Positions 1 through 11,898 of a stretch of DNA of 64,000 nt are shown in pieces; the first letter of the stretch is position 1; the number at the start of each line of letters is the position of its first letter. The position numbers and the translations under genes were made by a program. A model generated the notes under the pieces. The model ran no database searches, was not told where the DNA came from, and was given only the letters and a program-made list of their open reading frames with translations. Source of the DNA: Leptasterias polaris (taxonomy: Eukaryota; Echinodermata; Asteroidea; Forcipulatida; Asteriidae); assembly GCA_037783415.1 (NCBI GenBank), contig JAZGTN010000223.1, positions 62,001-126,000 of the forward strand, written 5' to 3'.

Positions 1-2478
1 GCACCACAGGCAATGACAATCAGATTTCACACTGTCAATGAGTACTGATTGATTACGGTTCTCCAAATACGAAGCGATCCATTTCAAAACTGTGTGACGT
101 AACCCATAACGAGAAGAAAGACGCTTGCAAAGATGAGTATGGACAAGAGTGTCAAAGGCGGAGGAGAAATCCAGGAGTACCAAGACTGCTTCTTGGTGAT
201 TATCTAGCGCGAGCAGGATGTCATTTTGCACGCTGAGGAGAGCAGTCTCGGTACTGTGAAATGGTCTAAGCAGACTGCATTTTTGCATAAAGATTGTTAT
301 CACATAAATGAGCTTGAAGTTGATCCACAGCAATTCTTTCAATTAATTTAGAAATATATCTCAGGTTAGAAATTGGGCGGTAGCTGGCAAGGCTTTCGGG
401 ATCTAAGTTCGGCTTCTTTAAAAGAGGAAGTACACATGCTTCCTTCAAATGATCAGGAAAAAGTCCGGAGGAAAGCGAAAGATTAATCACTTTCGTTAAA
501 ACAGGAAGCAATACAGGAACACAATCCTTAAAAACAGACGATGGTAATGGGTCCAATTTGCAAGAAGTGACAGGAGACGATTTAATCATTTTCAGCACCT
601 CCTCTGGGGAAACAGGGCGAAATTCAGTGAACAGTGAAGTACAGTGATCATGTATCGTAACAGAGAGCGGTGCAGGCTGGACACTATCAATTTTACTATG
701 CAGTTTGCGAATTTTGTCATCAAAGAAAATTGCAAACCTGTCCGCAAGTTCTTTAGGGTCATGAAAAGTGGGCAGAGTTTTTGTGGATTTGGCAGATGAA
801 AGTTTATCAATTATCCGAAACAGATCTTTAGGTTGGGAGTCAGATATTTCCTGGCGATGATAATTAGATTTTACAGAATTTAGGAGGTTTCTGTAAAAAA
901 GACACTGATCATTGTAATATTCTTTATGAACCACAAGACCAGTTTTGGACCATTTTCTCTCACGGCGGCGTCTTTCCTGTTTGGCTTCACGTAGTGAGTC
1001 TGTGTACCAGGGAGCATGAGGGCGTAAAATAATAGTCCTCACAATCTCTGGAGCATGACGGTCAAGAGTAGCTTGAAGAACGGTATCATACTGACGAACA
1101 AGACCTTCCAAATCATCAGCAGGATTCATAACTAAGTTCGAATTAGAAATGTCACGCTTAAATGAATCCATATCAATGGAGCGGAGTTTGCGGCTGCAAA
1201 TGGTCTTAGTGGGAGCATCCGGTCGAGCAATATTTATGAGGCACTGAACAGCAGCATGGTCCGATGGAAGATCATGGTGAACAGTAACAGAAGAAATCAG
1301 GTTGTCATTTGCATTGGATATTAGCAGATCTAAAGTATGCCCAGCAGTGTGTGTAGGAACAGAGACATACTGTTCAAAATTGCTCAAGTTCAGAAAATCA
1401 TGAAAAATCTCAGCTTCACGGTTACCTGGCACATCCACATGTAGCCTATGTTAAAATCTCCTGCCAGGAGAAATTTACCAGAATTGGCAATAAGGAATTC
1501 TACAAGGCAACCAAAATCATCATGAAACATGACATTGGTAATCTTGTTTTTGTTGTTTGGCGGAGGCCTGTAAACTACTACAAGCCGAAAGGTAGAAGCA
1601 TGGACTGTTAATGAGAGGTCTATGGTTTCAAATGCTCTGTATTCTTGACTTTTGTGGGTTTTGAAGCTAATGCCATCACGAAGAAGAACACCAACACCGC
1701 CAGCTCTTGAGTGTAATCTTGGAGAGTGATGGAAAGTATAGTTTGGTAGCGTGCTTTTTATATCAGCTAGGGCCCGATCATCTCGATCACTTCCCGTGAG
1801 CCACGTTTCAGTTATAGCCATTATGTCCAACTGGTGACTGATAAAAAAATCACATAGGGCAGTTGATTTGTCTTTGGAATTGACTGAATGGGCATTCCAC
1901 AAGGCAAAGCGAAGGCGTGGGGCATTACTCTTCTTTTTGTCGGGAGTTGGAAGTGCAATGTTGGTTTCAGCAGGGTAACATGTCACAAGGTTTGCATTAC
2001 TCGACCGCTTGCGTGTTCCACCACGGAAACCTCTACGTGTTCTCGGTTTGGAGCAAATTTTGAAGTTATTAAGCATTTTCCATAATGGTGGAGGAATAGG
2101 GAAAGTAGTACGGGTATTTCCTAGTTTCAGAAGTTGACCATTGTCATAGGAATACAGTTTATTTGTTGTTGCTTTTGAGATGAGCTCATCACTGCAATTA
2201 TTTAAAGGCCCAGGGTTGGGACAGACATCACCACAGATCAAAAGTTGAATGTTGAAAGTTGATGTTGAGTTGGTAGAATGGGGAATTGGGGTCCTCAGAT
2301 ATCCCTTGGTTGAAACTTTCCTTCCATTTAAGCACAATGCAGACTCATACTTAACCTTAGAGTGTACTAGGCCAACATAGTGTACATGGGCATGGGTATT
2401 AGACAAGAGTCGAAGTGTACATAAAACAGCAACAGACAAGGTAGTTGGTGGTCTGGAGTGGCTCCCTACCCCTCCCAC
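1..2478 (-). mobile_element. LINE (CR1/L2-like) fragment, frameshifted, cut by the window edge
   Basis: Minus-strand non-LTR retrotransposon. The reading frame at 2478-1390 carries the N-terminal part and an endonuclease (APE/EEP fold): a WNAHSVNSK block, TETWLTGSD, GGVGVLLRDG and LAGDFN. The next frame (1438-266) carries the end of the endonuclease (SDHAAVQ) and the start of reverse transcriptase (LPLLKKPN, SYRPISNL). A third frame continues from about 283 to base 1 and includes the RT motif A core DFSSAFDTL. I see two breaks: about 5 extra bases near 1441-1450 and about 2 missing bases near 285. The copy is therefore dead as it stands. No in-frame ATG was found for the first frame in the part I checked. 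The catalytic YADD box and 3' end lie left of the window. The CR1/L2 placement rests on general similarity and could be another clade of that group. Confidence 0.85.
2206..2232 (-). other. degenerate 2A-like motif in the LINE N-terminal region
   Basis: The LINE frame encodes GDVCPNPGP. Ribosome-skipping 2A-like sequences end in D(V/I)ExNPGP and are known in N-terminal regions of some non-LTR retrotransposons of sea urchin and amphioxus. Here the conserved Glu is replaced by Cys, so activity is doubtful. Position and flanking hydrophobic residues fit the known arrangement. Confidence 0.5.
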
Positions 2479-2844
2479 ATGTTCATGAGCTTCCAGGTAC
2501 AGCTATCTCTTGGCATGGCTAGGGTATAGGGGGTTTCCGTCGTGCTGAGCCCCCCGCCGAGAGAAACTCTGCGCGTCATGGCATGCATGCAGCGCAGCTA
2601 CTCGATTTGCCCCGTGTGTTACGTACGTCTCCCCACACGCTGTACACTGTCAAACACGCTTCCGTTGCTCGGACTCTCTGAAATAAAATCTTACGTTCGA
2701 TTTTTTGTAATTATTTACAAGTTTTAGTGAAGTTGTACCCATAATTTGAATACGTATTTTCTTGTGTCAAAATATTCATGAACACAATCACTCTCACCAC
2801 TCAGTGTTTGGTTTTGATCGTGCATGATCAAAGCATCAAAGCAA
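2479..2844. other. spacer between LINE and the next element
   Basis: May hold the 5' leader of the minus-strand LINE. No convincing ORF, RNA gene or repeat was seen. An ORF of 61 codons at 2542-2727 has no recognisable feature. Confidence 0.4.
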
Positions 2845-2853
2845 CATAAAACT

Positions 2854-2996
2854 TAGTCTTGGCCCAAGACGTCAGTGATCGATAATGGATAGTGTACTGC
2901 GCTCCGTTACAACTCGTTACAGCGCGCCCTCTTGTGGCTTGAATTACCCAACTTGACTAGCTCTCACTAACGTCTTGGGAATCTCGTAGCGCTGGC
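2854..2996 (+). repeat. left terminal inverted repeat of the 5.65-kb element
   Basis: Matches the reverse complement of 8391-8508. Contains a 25-bp insertion not in the partner. The outermost bases themselves form a small palindrome (GTCTTGG..CCAAGAC). Confidence 0.9.
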
Positions 2997-3672
2997 TTAA
3001 CTTTTTCATTGTTTTCTCCCTAGCCTTTCCTAGGGAGCCAATCAGCGCGCGATCGTAGTAATAAATTTGCATAATTACTTATGTGACCCAGGGTCATGCT
3101 TCAGCTGCATAGTGCATGCAGTAATGTCGACATGGCTGCCAGCTGTATGGGGATGAGCGATTCTCACTAGAATTTAGAAAAGAAACACCCTCGTGAAAAA
3201 CTAAAAGTCAAACTAATTAAACCAAAGCAGTCATGAGCTATTGATGATGTTCTAGATGGCAACTACCCTTTCGTCTGCTTACAAACCGGCTTCGGTATAA
3301 GCTTAATTTTCCAGTCATTTACCTCGTATGTCGATGTGATTTCTCTATGCTTTATACACAATGCCCAAACGAGATAGATTCAGTCGTCGCAGTTTGTGGA
3401 TTCACAATCCGCCAGATGAACATAATTATTAAGGAGAAGGCTGCCATGAGTGCCAGAGGCAAATATTGTTTTTTTTTACCAGTCCCGAAGCCCTCATCAG
3501 CATAAAATGACGTGAATTTCTGCAGTTGTACTCGGTGTACAGGCTTGTCTGCGGACCGGCGTGAAGTTGGTTACTTATTTGACGTTTGACGTTCAATATC
3601 AAACGAGTAATAGTTACCGGTTTGACATTCGTCTTAATTGCATGTTCTATACGAAAATATAAATCGTTCATT

Positions 3673-4950
3673 TTCTAGTGGTCAGACCCTTTTGGCCGGG
3701 CACTTTTTGGTACAGATGAATATAGGAGGGTCCAAGGAACACTTCAATGGTCAGTTTGACCCGGCCATTGGGGTCCTTCTATTTTTTATCTATTTTATTA
3801 TAATTATTTAACATTTTTGTCATAATTATGTTTAATACACGTTTTACTATCCCAATTGTAACGGTCAGTTTCTAGTGGTCAGACCCTATTGGCCGGGCAC
3901 TGCTGGGGACAAATGTGTAGAGGAGGGTCCAAGGAACACCTCCATGGTCAGTTTGACCCGGCCATTGGGGTCCTTCTATTTTTTATCTATTTTATTATAT
4001 TTAATATTTTTGTCATAATTATGTTTAATACACGTTTTACTATCCCAATTGTAACGGTCAGTTTCTAGTGGTCAGACCCTTTTGGCCGGGCACTGCTGGG
4101 GACAAATGTGTAGAGGAGGGTCCAAGGAACACTTCGATGGTCAGTTTGACCCGGCCATTGGGGTCCTTCTATTTTTTATTTATTTTATTATAATTAACAA
4201 TTTTGTAATACGTTTAATACACGTTTTACTATCCCAAATGTAACGGTCAGTTTCTAGTGGTCAGACCCTTTTGGCCATGCACTATTTGGTACAGATGAAT
4301 GGAGGAGGGTCCAAGGAACGCCTCCATAGTATTTTTGACCCGGCCATTGGGGGTCCTTCTATTTTTTATCTATTTTATTATATATTTAACATTTTTGTCA
4401 TAATTATGTTTAATACACGTGTTACTATCCCAATTGTAACGGTCAGTTTCTAGTGGTCAGACCCTATTGGCCGGGCACTGCTGGGGACAAATGTGTAGAG
4501 GAGGGTCCAAGGAACACCTCCATGGTCAGTTTGACCCGGCCATTGGGGTCCTTCTATTTTTTATCTATTTTATTATATTTAATATTTTTGTCATAATTAT
4601 GTTTAATACACGTTTTACTATCCCAATTGTAACGGTCAGTTTCTAGTGGTCAGACCCTATTGGCCGGGCACTGCTGGGGACAAATGTGTAGAGGAGGGTC
4701 CAAGGAACACTTCAATGGTCAGTTTGACCCGGCCATTGGGGTCCTTCTATTTTTTATTTATTTTATTATAATTAACAATTTTGTAATACGTTTAATACAC
4801 GTTTTACTATCCCAAATGTAACGGTCAGTTTCTTGTGGTCAGACCCTTTTGGCCGGGCACTGCTGGGGACAAATGTGTAGAGGAGGGTCCAAGGAACACC
4901 TCCATGGTCAGTTTGACCCGGCCATTGGGGTCCTTCTATTTTTTTATCTA
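3673..4950 (+). repeat. tandem array, seven ~193-bp units with three-unit higher-order pattern
   Basis: Units start with TTCTAGTGGTCAGACCC (last one TTCTTGTGG) at 3673, 3869, 4062, 4252, 4448, 4641 and 4830. Spacings are 196, 193, 190, 196, 193 and 189 bp. Units 1 and 4, 2 and 5, and 3 and 6 share private variants (for example TTTGGTACAGATGAAT in 1 and 4, and AATTAACAATTTTGTAATAC in 3 and 6), so the array grew by duplicating a block of three. Each unit has imperfect inverted arms around GGCCGGG / CCCGGCC about 75 bp apart, able to fold as a hairpin. Confidence 0.9.
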
Positions 4951-5389
4951 TTTTCATTTTATTTAAAAATGTTGTCATATGTTTAAATATACATGTTGAA
5001 ATGCCCCACATGTAGGATAAGTCTTAAGTCAAGATGAAATTGGTTAAATCGACTGCAGATATACCAACGCTTTATAGGTAACATTTCAATTCACTGTCTT
5101 TTATTACACATCATCTGAATAATTTGTTCACAAATAATGTGCATAACCACACAAATCCAAAGGGAGATGATCCCATCGCTCAGAATAAAAATATAAGCCA
5201 TTCCACGCACTACTCGTACTGATCGCACTTACTAGCAATAACGAATGAGTAATACTCACACAGAAAACCAGCCGAGGAGTAGACCTACGTACAATGTCAG
5301 ACACTTATTATATAAGTATGTCACTCATGCATTGAGTAAACCAGCTGATGGCAAGCTATAATCAAAGTGTCAATAATAAGTCATGACAA

Positions 5390-7000
5390 AGTCTCTCATG
5401 AAAAGTGTCAAAAACTGTGTTTTTGTCTCCCTGAGACGAAAACATACTGTTTTACTCATTTATAACTTATTATGACATGTCTAGCATCATTTTTAAACCA
5501 TGTAAGTTTAATGCGTAATTCTTCAGGTGTTCGATCTTACCATAAGACACTTTTTTGAAGCTGAAAAACCAGTGTCCACACTTGCTTTGATTCAACATTA
5601 TTTTATATAAAATAATATACCTGTGAAACCTTTAACTCAAAGGGAATGGTCATCCGAGTCACAGGTGAAACAAATAATGGAAAACCGTTTCAAAAACTAA
5701 ACAGTTTCGTCTCCGTCAGACTAAAGCTATTTATTTTACTAATTTCTCATAAAGTATGGCATTTCAGAAATATTTAAAGGGAACCTTTCTACCATCATCA
5801 TCTTTGAACCACCCCAAAATGTATAATGGCTTTAAGGAGAGGCTTTATGGTGAAATCGGACCACATCCGTCGAATTGAGGCAATTATCCCCAAAGAACAA
5901 CTCCGTGTAATTTGACACAGAAGTTAAAACATGTAAAATAAAGTTACACAAATCAATTTTGTGTTTTATATATTTTTTTCGATTGCCTTAATCTTGTTTT
6001 TTCTTGCTGTGCTCTTACCCTCTTGTCAAAAGATCAAATTGGAAATCAAGACAATTTCTGAACTGAGTTGTGTCCTAATTGCAACAGGTCACGATTTTAA
6101 AATCACTTTTCTCATGAAACGTTTTTCACCACGGGTCGGGTGTTTCATGGTCGTGGTAATAATTATTCTCATCATTTTGGAAGGGAGTGTCGCTTGATCA
6201 GTACATGTATTATTCATTGCTTTTTGAGAATATTGTTAAAGATTATGGAAATATCAAGTAAAATGAGGGGGATAATGCCTCATTGTGATGGAGATGGTCA
6301 CAAATAATTAAGGTTTGTGATGCACTAATGTTTGTTGGTACAATGTATGGTGTGACGTTTTAGCAACAAAAAACACGCCCATTTCACACGTGCTGGCTCC
6401 AAACATCGTGAAAGCACATTATAAGCAATAAATAAGCCACATTTAAAACAAGTTTTCAGCAACTAATTCGACAGCAGCATTTGCCTTCACATGTAGATGA
6501 TTGTTTTAAAGACTTAACATCTTAACAATGTCACTGTCTGTCATAAGGACCGTTTTCAAACAAGGAATTTTTGTAAAATCAGGCCGTGTCCGGTAGGTCC
6601 GCTTTTTTGTGGATACAAAAAGAAAAAGGCGTATTAAAAGAATACATAATTTCGATGGGTTATGTGAATCATTGTATTCTACTTTTCAAAGATATGTTCA
6701 ATCATATTCATTTCAGTCATATTCATTTCTTAAAACGTTTTTTTATAGCCAAAAGTGCCCAATCCAAAGGCAACTTGCCATTTTAAAGTGTGACAAAAAA
6801 TTTAAAGTTTCTGACCTTGGATCAAAGCTTTATACACCATTAGTGAGATCGAAAAACGTAAATGTTCACAGATTAACATCATAACTAGGCCTATCTGATA
6901 AAAAGTTTCCCTTGAAATTTTTCTGTCCAAAATAGGTTGTGAGAAATGAGTAGAACAAATAGTTGCCGTCTCAGGGAGACGTAAACCAGATGTTTGGAAA
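5390..7000. repeat. dispersed palindrome-centred repeats inside the 5.65-kb element
   Basis: Three related cores occur: GTCTCCCTGAGAC at 5425-5437, GTCTCCGTCAGAC at 5709-5721 and GTCTCAGGGAGAC at 6968-6980. The 5425 and 5709 cores are each followed by a similar AT-rich stretch (TGTTTTACTCATTTATA-like). A fourth member is at 27813-27825. They look like members of one small foldback family. Confidence 0.5.
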
Positions 7001-8390
7001 ACATTAAACATAGTAGGCCTATAGGGCCTATATGCTTTATTTTGTATTTTTTAAAAACTATTTCACTTGACTGTCACAAGTATTTTGGCTTTCACAAGTA
7101 TTATTTGTTTTCTTTTCATGTAGGCCTATAGGTTGAATCACACAAAAATTTGGACACTGGTTTTGAGTTTTAACCATAAGTGTATACTGGCTCATAAAAC
7201 GGTATAAAACTCCATTGTATTTGATACCCTTCCAGTGCAAATAATTATGTTAACATCCAAACAAATTTGACGTTAAATATCAAATTGAACGAACATTTCT
7301 GTATATGTAATGTTACAAAACCATTTTTCGTAACAACGGCGTCATGTTTCAAATGTTGCTCGGCAAAGATTTTAAAGAAACTTACATTTACACCACTTTG
7401 ACGTGAGGTAATAGATACTTTTACCTTTTTTTTACACTTTATCAATGACATAAACAATCTATTTAAAAATCAGTGCATCAAAAAAAAACAATTTGACCTT
7501 ATAGAGCCCCTCTTAAAAATTAGGGCCAACGGTACTTGGAATGAAGACTACACTTATGCATGAACTACGGGCAGGGTAAGCTCCTCTCTGACGTATACAA
7601 GGTATACCTATAGTAATACTAATTCCAGTAGAAAGAGGCATTTATAAATGTTATGATCTTGTTAGAAATACATTGCGCTTTTTGCCCGTATTGTTTTTGG
7701 CTCTTTGGAAATAATTTTAATTGAACTGTATCAGATGTTTTTATAGATGTATTAAAGTTTAAATAACATATTGACTATAATGTGACAGAGAACTCACAAG
7801 AGAAATAAACTGACGTTCATGTATTTAAAAATATATAAACTTGTATGGATACATATCCATGTACAGTATGTGTACTTCAGGCATCCACTGATATGGACTG
7901 TTTTATCATGGAGGAATAGGAACACACCTCCATGGTTTTATGAATTTGTAAAGAATTACTAGCTCTAAAATTTGACAGCAGTGAATTGTTCCAATTCGAA
8001 TCCAAAAAAGTGGCTACACAATAGCACTAGTAGTACTAGTACTGTAGTCTAGTAGCTAGTAGTACTATAGTACTCAGGTCGTCTGTGATCGTTTCGTCGC
8101 AACAAATCCATAACATTTACAAACCTTTATAAACAGAAATTTAAAACCGACGACATTCTCTAGATAAGCAGCAATTTCACATTATTTACTGGGGAAAATA
8201 GCTGGACGAGCGAAACCCTGCATAGTTATTTCTTTTGAGCAAACCTATTTAATATCGTGGGTCCGGCCGTCGTCGTCCGACTGCCTTATGCATAGCATGG
8301 GAGCTGCCATCTTGTTCGCGGGTTTGAATATTCATTAAGCAACCTTGACAACGGTCTTAATTTACATAAAAAGGCGACGCCCCCAATGCT
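7001..8390. other. AT-rich interior of the 5.65-kb element
   Basis: No credible ORF or RNA gene. Short ORFs of 60-70 codons look random. Nothing else recognised. Confidence 0.4.
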
Positions 8391-8508
8391 GCCAGCGCTA
8401 CGAGATTCCCAAGACGTTAGTGAGAGCTAGTCAAGTTGGGTAATTCAAGCCACAAGAGGGCGCGCTGTAACGAGTTGTAACGATCACTGACGTCTTGGGC
8501 CAAGACTA
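8391..8508 (-). repeat. right terminal inverted repeat of the 5.65-kb element
   Basis: 118 bp, inverted copy of 2854-2996, followed directly by the second copy of the 9-bp target duplication. Confidence 0.9.
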
Positions 8509-8669
8509 CATAAAACTCCATCCAGTACAGGATTTGATGTTTAATATTCATCTACAGTTTGAATATTCATAGATATAACGAAATTGACCAATCAGATGCG
8601 TCCGTACGAAATCGGCTGAAGTGGCCATAGGCCGTGCACAAACCGCCAGCGGGTTTCACAAGTCGGTAA

Positions 8670-9538
8670 GGGGCCGTTCACAATTATCAACATTTTCACG
8701 AGCGTACAAACCGTACACTTTTTCAAGCCCCCCCCCCCTCCCCCCTAAAAGTGTACGAAAAAAATGTTGATTTGTTTTCACACAAGTCTACATAGTTGAA
8801 CAACACCCGTTGAAAATGCGCGCTGATATGCAATTGCGTGTGTATGCTACAATTTTATTGTAGTAGCTAGCAGGCATGTGAGACCTCCGCGTTTTTTATT
8901 TTCCCATTCCGCGTTTTTCTTGCGGGCCCCGCGTTTTTCTCGTCTCCGCCGTGGAAATCACTCCGCCGTGGCAGCATCGGGAATCACTTTAATTGCGATT
9001 TGATTTCAACACGTGAGTCGGGGGCTAGACCCGGTAAAATGCCCAGCGTTAGTCTTTGATTAAAGCCGTTGTTTTCATTAAGCGCGATGTCCCATTAAAC
9101 TTACCCATGTCGTCATCCCGTTCCACCAAGAGAGGGCGCTGTACTAAAAACTGTATTAAAAAGCCAACACCCTGAGCCAAGACTAGGCGCACACGGTCTT
9201 TCACGTCTGTGATGAACGCATCGCGCTTGTTTTAATTGTGGGACACAGACTAAGGAATGTCACAAAAACATATTGAAAATGAGGACGAACAACACATTGT
9301 TACCAAGTAAGAATTGTGCCCTATATATTTCTGTTAATGTTTTGTTTACGCTGCAGTACAAAGCCTGTTATTCTGACTGTAGCGCTGGCCCAAAATCCGG
9401 ACACGGATTTCATTTGACGGGCGAGAAAACAGATCGACATTTAAAAAAAAAAATAAAAGCGTACGGCGGGCATTAACCCCCTCCCCCCAGCGTACGGTTT
9501 GTACGCTCGTGAAAATGTTGATAATTGTGAACGGCCCC
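8670..9538. mobile_element. 869-bp TIR element (PIF/Harbinger-like MITE)
   Basis: The first ~47 bp (starting GGGGCCGTTCACAATTATCA) reappear inverted at 9491-9538, with the GTACAAACCGTAC block preserved. The flanks carry a TAA direct repeat (8667-8669 and 9539-9541). A 3-bp TWA duplication is the PIF/Harbinger signature, so this is the likely superfamily. No ORF of transposase size. C-rich tracts sit just inside both ends. Confidence 0.75.
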
Positions 9539-9803
9539 TAAATGTGACCAGTCTTGAGAGCAGTAATCTCGCACAGAGCAGCCCTCTCGCGGGATATTGC
9601 GAGAAAGCCGTTCCGCTATCACCGCGACAGACATAACGACTGAATTCGAAAGTTGACTGCGCCCGTCTAAAAATAGAGATCGGGTTCGCGGTCATGAAAG
9701 GTCACTTGCCATCGCCGCGCGCCAGCGATCGATAACACCACCGTGTGTCGCGCGCTGTGTGCTAATAATAGCTTATAAACGTTTGCGGTTTTTGAACTGT
9801 ACA

Positions 9804-10949
9804 CTACGGAAGCGTATATGACCATCTTATTACTGCGTTACCGAGATAATTTATCATTGAAACACAGAATCATACACTAGTTATTACGGTTTTCAAAGTT
9901 ATATTTGTCAGAAACACAGAATTCAAAGATAACATATCTAAGAAATACATAAATCAATGATAACATATCTTGGAAATATGGAAATCGAAGATAATGTATA
10001 TTTGGAAATATTGAAAACAATGATAACATATCTTGGAAATACGGAATTAAATGATAACATACACTGGAAATACGGAATTCAATGATAACACATACTGGAA
10101 ATACGGAATTCAATGATAACATTTCTGGGAAACTTACGGAAATACATGAAATTGTACTGATTGTAAATTGTGAAGCCCCCCCCCCCCCCCCATGGGGCGC
10201 CGTTTGTCAATAATTGTTTATAAACCATGTTTTTAAGGTGCTTAAATTTTCATGGTTTACAAATCATGGTTTATAAACCATGTTTTATGATGAATTCAAT
10301 TTTCATGGTTTATAAACCATAATTTATAAGCTTTGATTGTATATTCATGGTATGTAAACCACAAAAAAAATTGACAGCGATTTCTTTGGTTTACATCAAA
10401 TTGTTACAAACCATGGTAGAAACATGTCAATCGCTAAACAATTAATTGTCAAACGGCGCCCCATACCCCCTTGAGCCAACATGGGATGTCAGTTTGCCTG
10501 TATATGATAATAAATAGGTAATGTCTAGGTACAGATCTCTTAAAATCCAATAGCATTAAGGAGTATTTCGGGCGTTTTCAATACTGGACCCATTATTTCC
10601 ACCCCTTTCCAAAATATGTTAGGGGCCTATATCTTCGATTTCCGTATTTCCAAGATAAAAATATGTTATCATTGAATTCCGTACTTCCAAGATATGTAAC
10701 CTTAGAGTTCCGTATTTCCAAGATATGTTATCATTGATTTCAATACTTCTAAGATACCTTATCTTCGATTTCCATATTTTCAAGATATGTCATCATTGAT
10801 TTATGTTTTTTAAAGATATGTTATCTTTGAATTCTGTGTTTCTGACAAATTTAACTCTGAAAACCGTAATAACTAGTGTATGATTCTGTGTTTCAATGAT
10901 AAATTATCTCGGTAACGCAGTAAAATGATGGTCATATACGCTTCCGTAG
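9804..10949. mobile_element. 1.15-kb foldback element with internally repeated arms
   Basis: Termini are CTACGGAAGCGTATATGACC inward from both ends, flanked by TACA (9800-9803 and 10950-10953). The paralogous site near 22941 holds a single TACA with no insertion, which confirms the boundaries. Each arm is about 330 bp and contains about six to eight diverged ~30-bp units (GATAACATATCTTGGAAATA) in opposite orientation in the two arms. A second element (10194-10462) sits in the loop. No ORF. Confidence 0.9.
10194..10462. mobile_element. 269-bp nested TIR element rich in short palindromes
   Basis: Ends GGGGCGCCGTTTG and its inverse, each flanked by AT, giving a possible 2-bp duplication as in ISL2EU-type elements (inference). 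The interior contains repeated ATGGTTTATAAACCAT, including a perfect 18-bp palindrome at 10265-10282. A run of 16 C abuts the left end (10176-10191). Confidence 0.7.
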
Positions 10950-11898
10950 TACACACGGGTCTGGTCATCGTGTAATGTTTGTACATGTACTATGTACTTG
11001 CAACGAAGCTGGGTTCTGATGTTTGACTATTGCTATGAACTACACACCGGCATAGCTGTGTGTAAAGATTACTGGTTTTTACTCTGTGATTTATAATTAC
11101 ACATGCTTGGCGCTTCACGTAATAAGTAATGCATTCAAACAAATCTTTCAATAGTTGTACAGTGTTATACACTTATATGCTGGAGGGTGGTTTTTGTGGG
11201 CTGGAGTAATTACTTTTGTTCGGTTTTCAAATCACTTCTGTAACAGTCAGTGTATGTAGGGGTCAGAAAAGTGCTTCCTTTTATTTGCATGACCGCCACG
11301 GTTTTCCATAAACAATGAGCTTGGAGGACACGTTTTCAAAAATTCATTTAGGGAAAATTTATTATTGTAACAAAACAAAAACATCACATAACGAAGCAAC
11401 AATGTTTCATTATACCTACAAAAACTATGACATAATTTTCTGTGTTCAAAATAAAGAAATATAAGACCAAAAACAAAGCATCCGTGTGCAGAAATAAGTG
11501 TCTCCGGAAAAGTCATTTGCTTAATATATGATAGTTAACGGAATTGGGCAGAAGAATTTTACTCATAGAATGTTAGCTACACTATTGATCTAGTCTTTCA
11601 CTGTATTCTTTATTTCTAAGGATTCTCGAAACAGTCAAGAATACTTTAAGAATTCGTCTTCGTCAGCGTTTATACCGTTCAGAATCGAAATGGCCGCCAT
11701 ATTTCGTTTGTAAATGAGAGCCCTTACTTGATTGGTAAAACCGTGAACCAAACTGAGTGTGCTATGTTGCTATGTAACCAATCAGCTGCTGCGTAAGGAA
11801 ACGTATGGCTCCTTACTTACTACACAGAACTGAATGCGGTTTTGGGTAAACATTGAGGTGCCCGACTATCTTGTGAGAACACTCACGATGCAGTATAT

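Larger units (their letters stand above)
2854..8508. mobile_element. 5.65-kb TIR element, Mutator/foldback-like, non-autonomous
   Basis: Bases 2854-2996 and 8391-8508 are inverted copies of each other, essentially identical except for a 25-bp insertion in the left copy (about 2882-2906). Termini read TAGTCTTGGCCCAAGACGTC inward from both ends. Immediately outside lies a perfect 9-bp direct repeat, CATAAAACT (2845-2853 and 8509-8517). A 9-bp duplication with TIRs over 100 bp is typical of Mutator-like elements, and that family assignment is inference. No transposase-size ORF exists inside (longest about 91 codons), so it would need a partner. The interior holds a seven-copy tandem array (3673-4950) and several short dispersed palindromes (near 5425, 5709 and 6968). 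Confidence 0.85.

Noticed and set aside
9178..9187. Another end of the 5.65-kb element (GCCAAGACTA)
   Set aside because: Only 10 bp match and no TIR beyond it.
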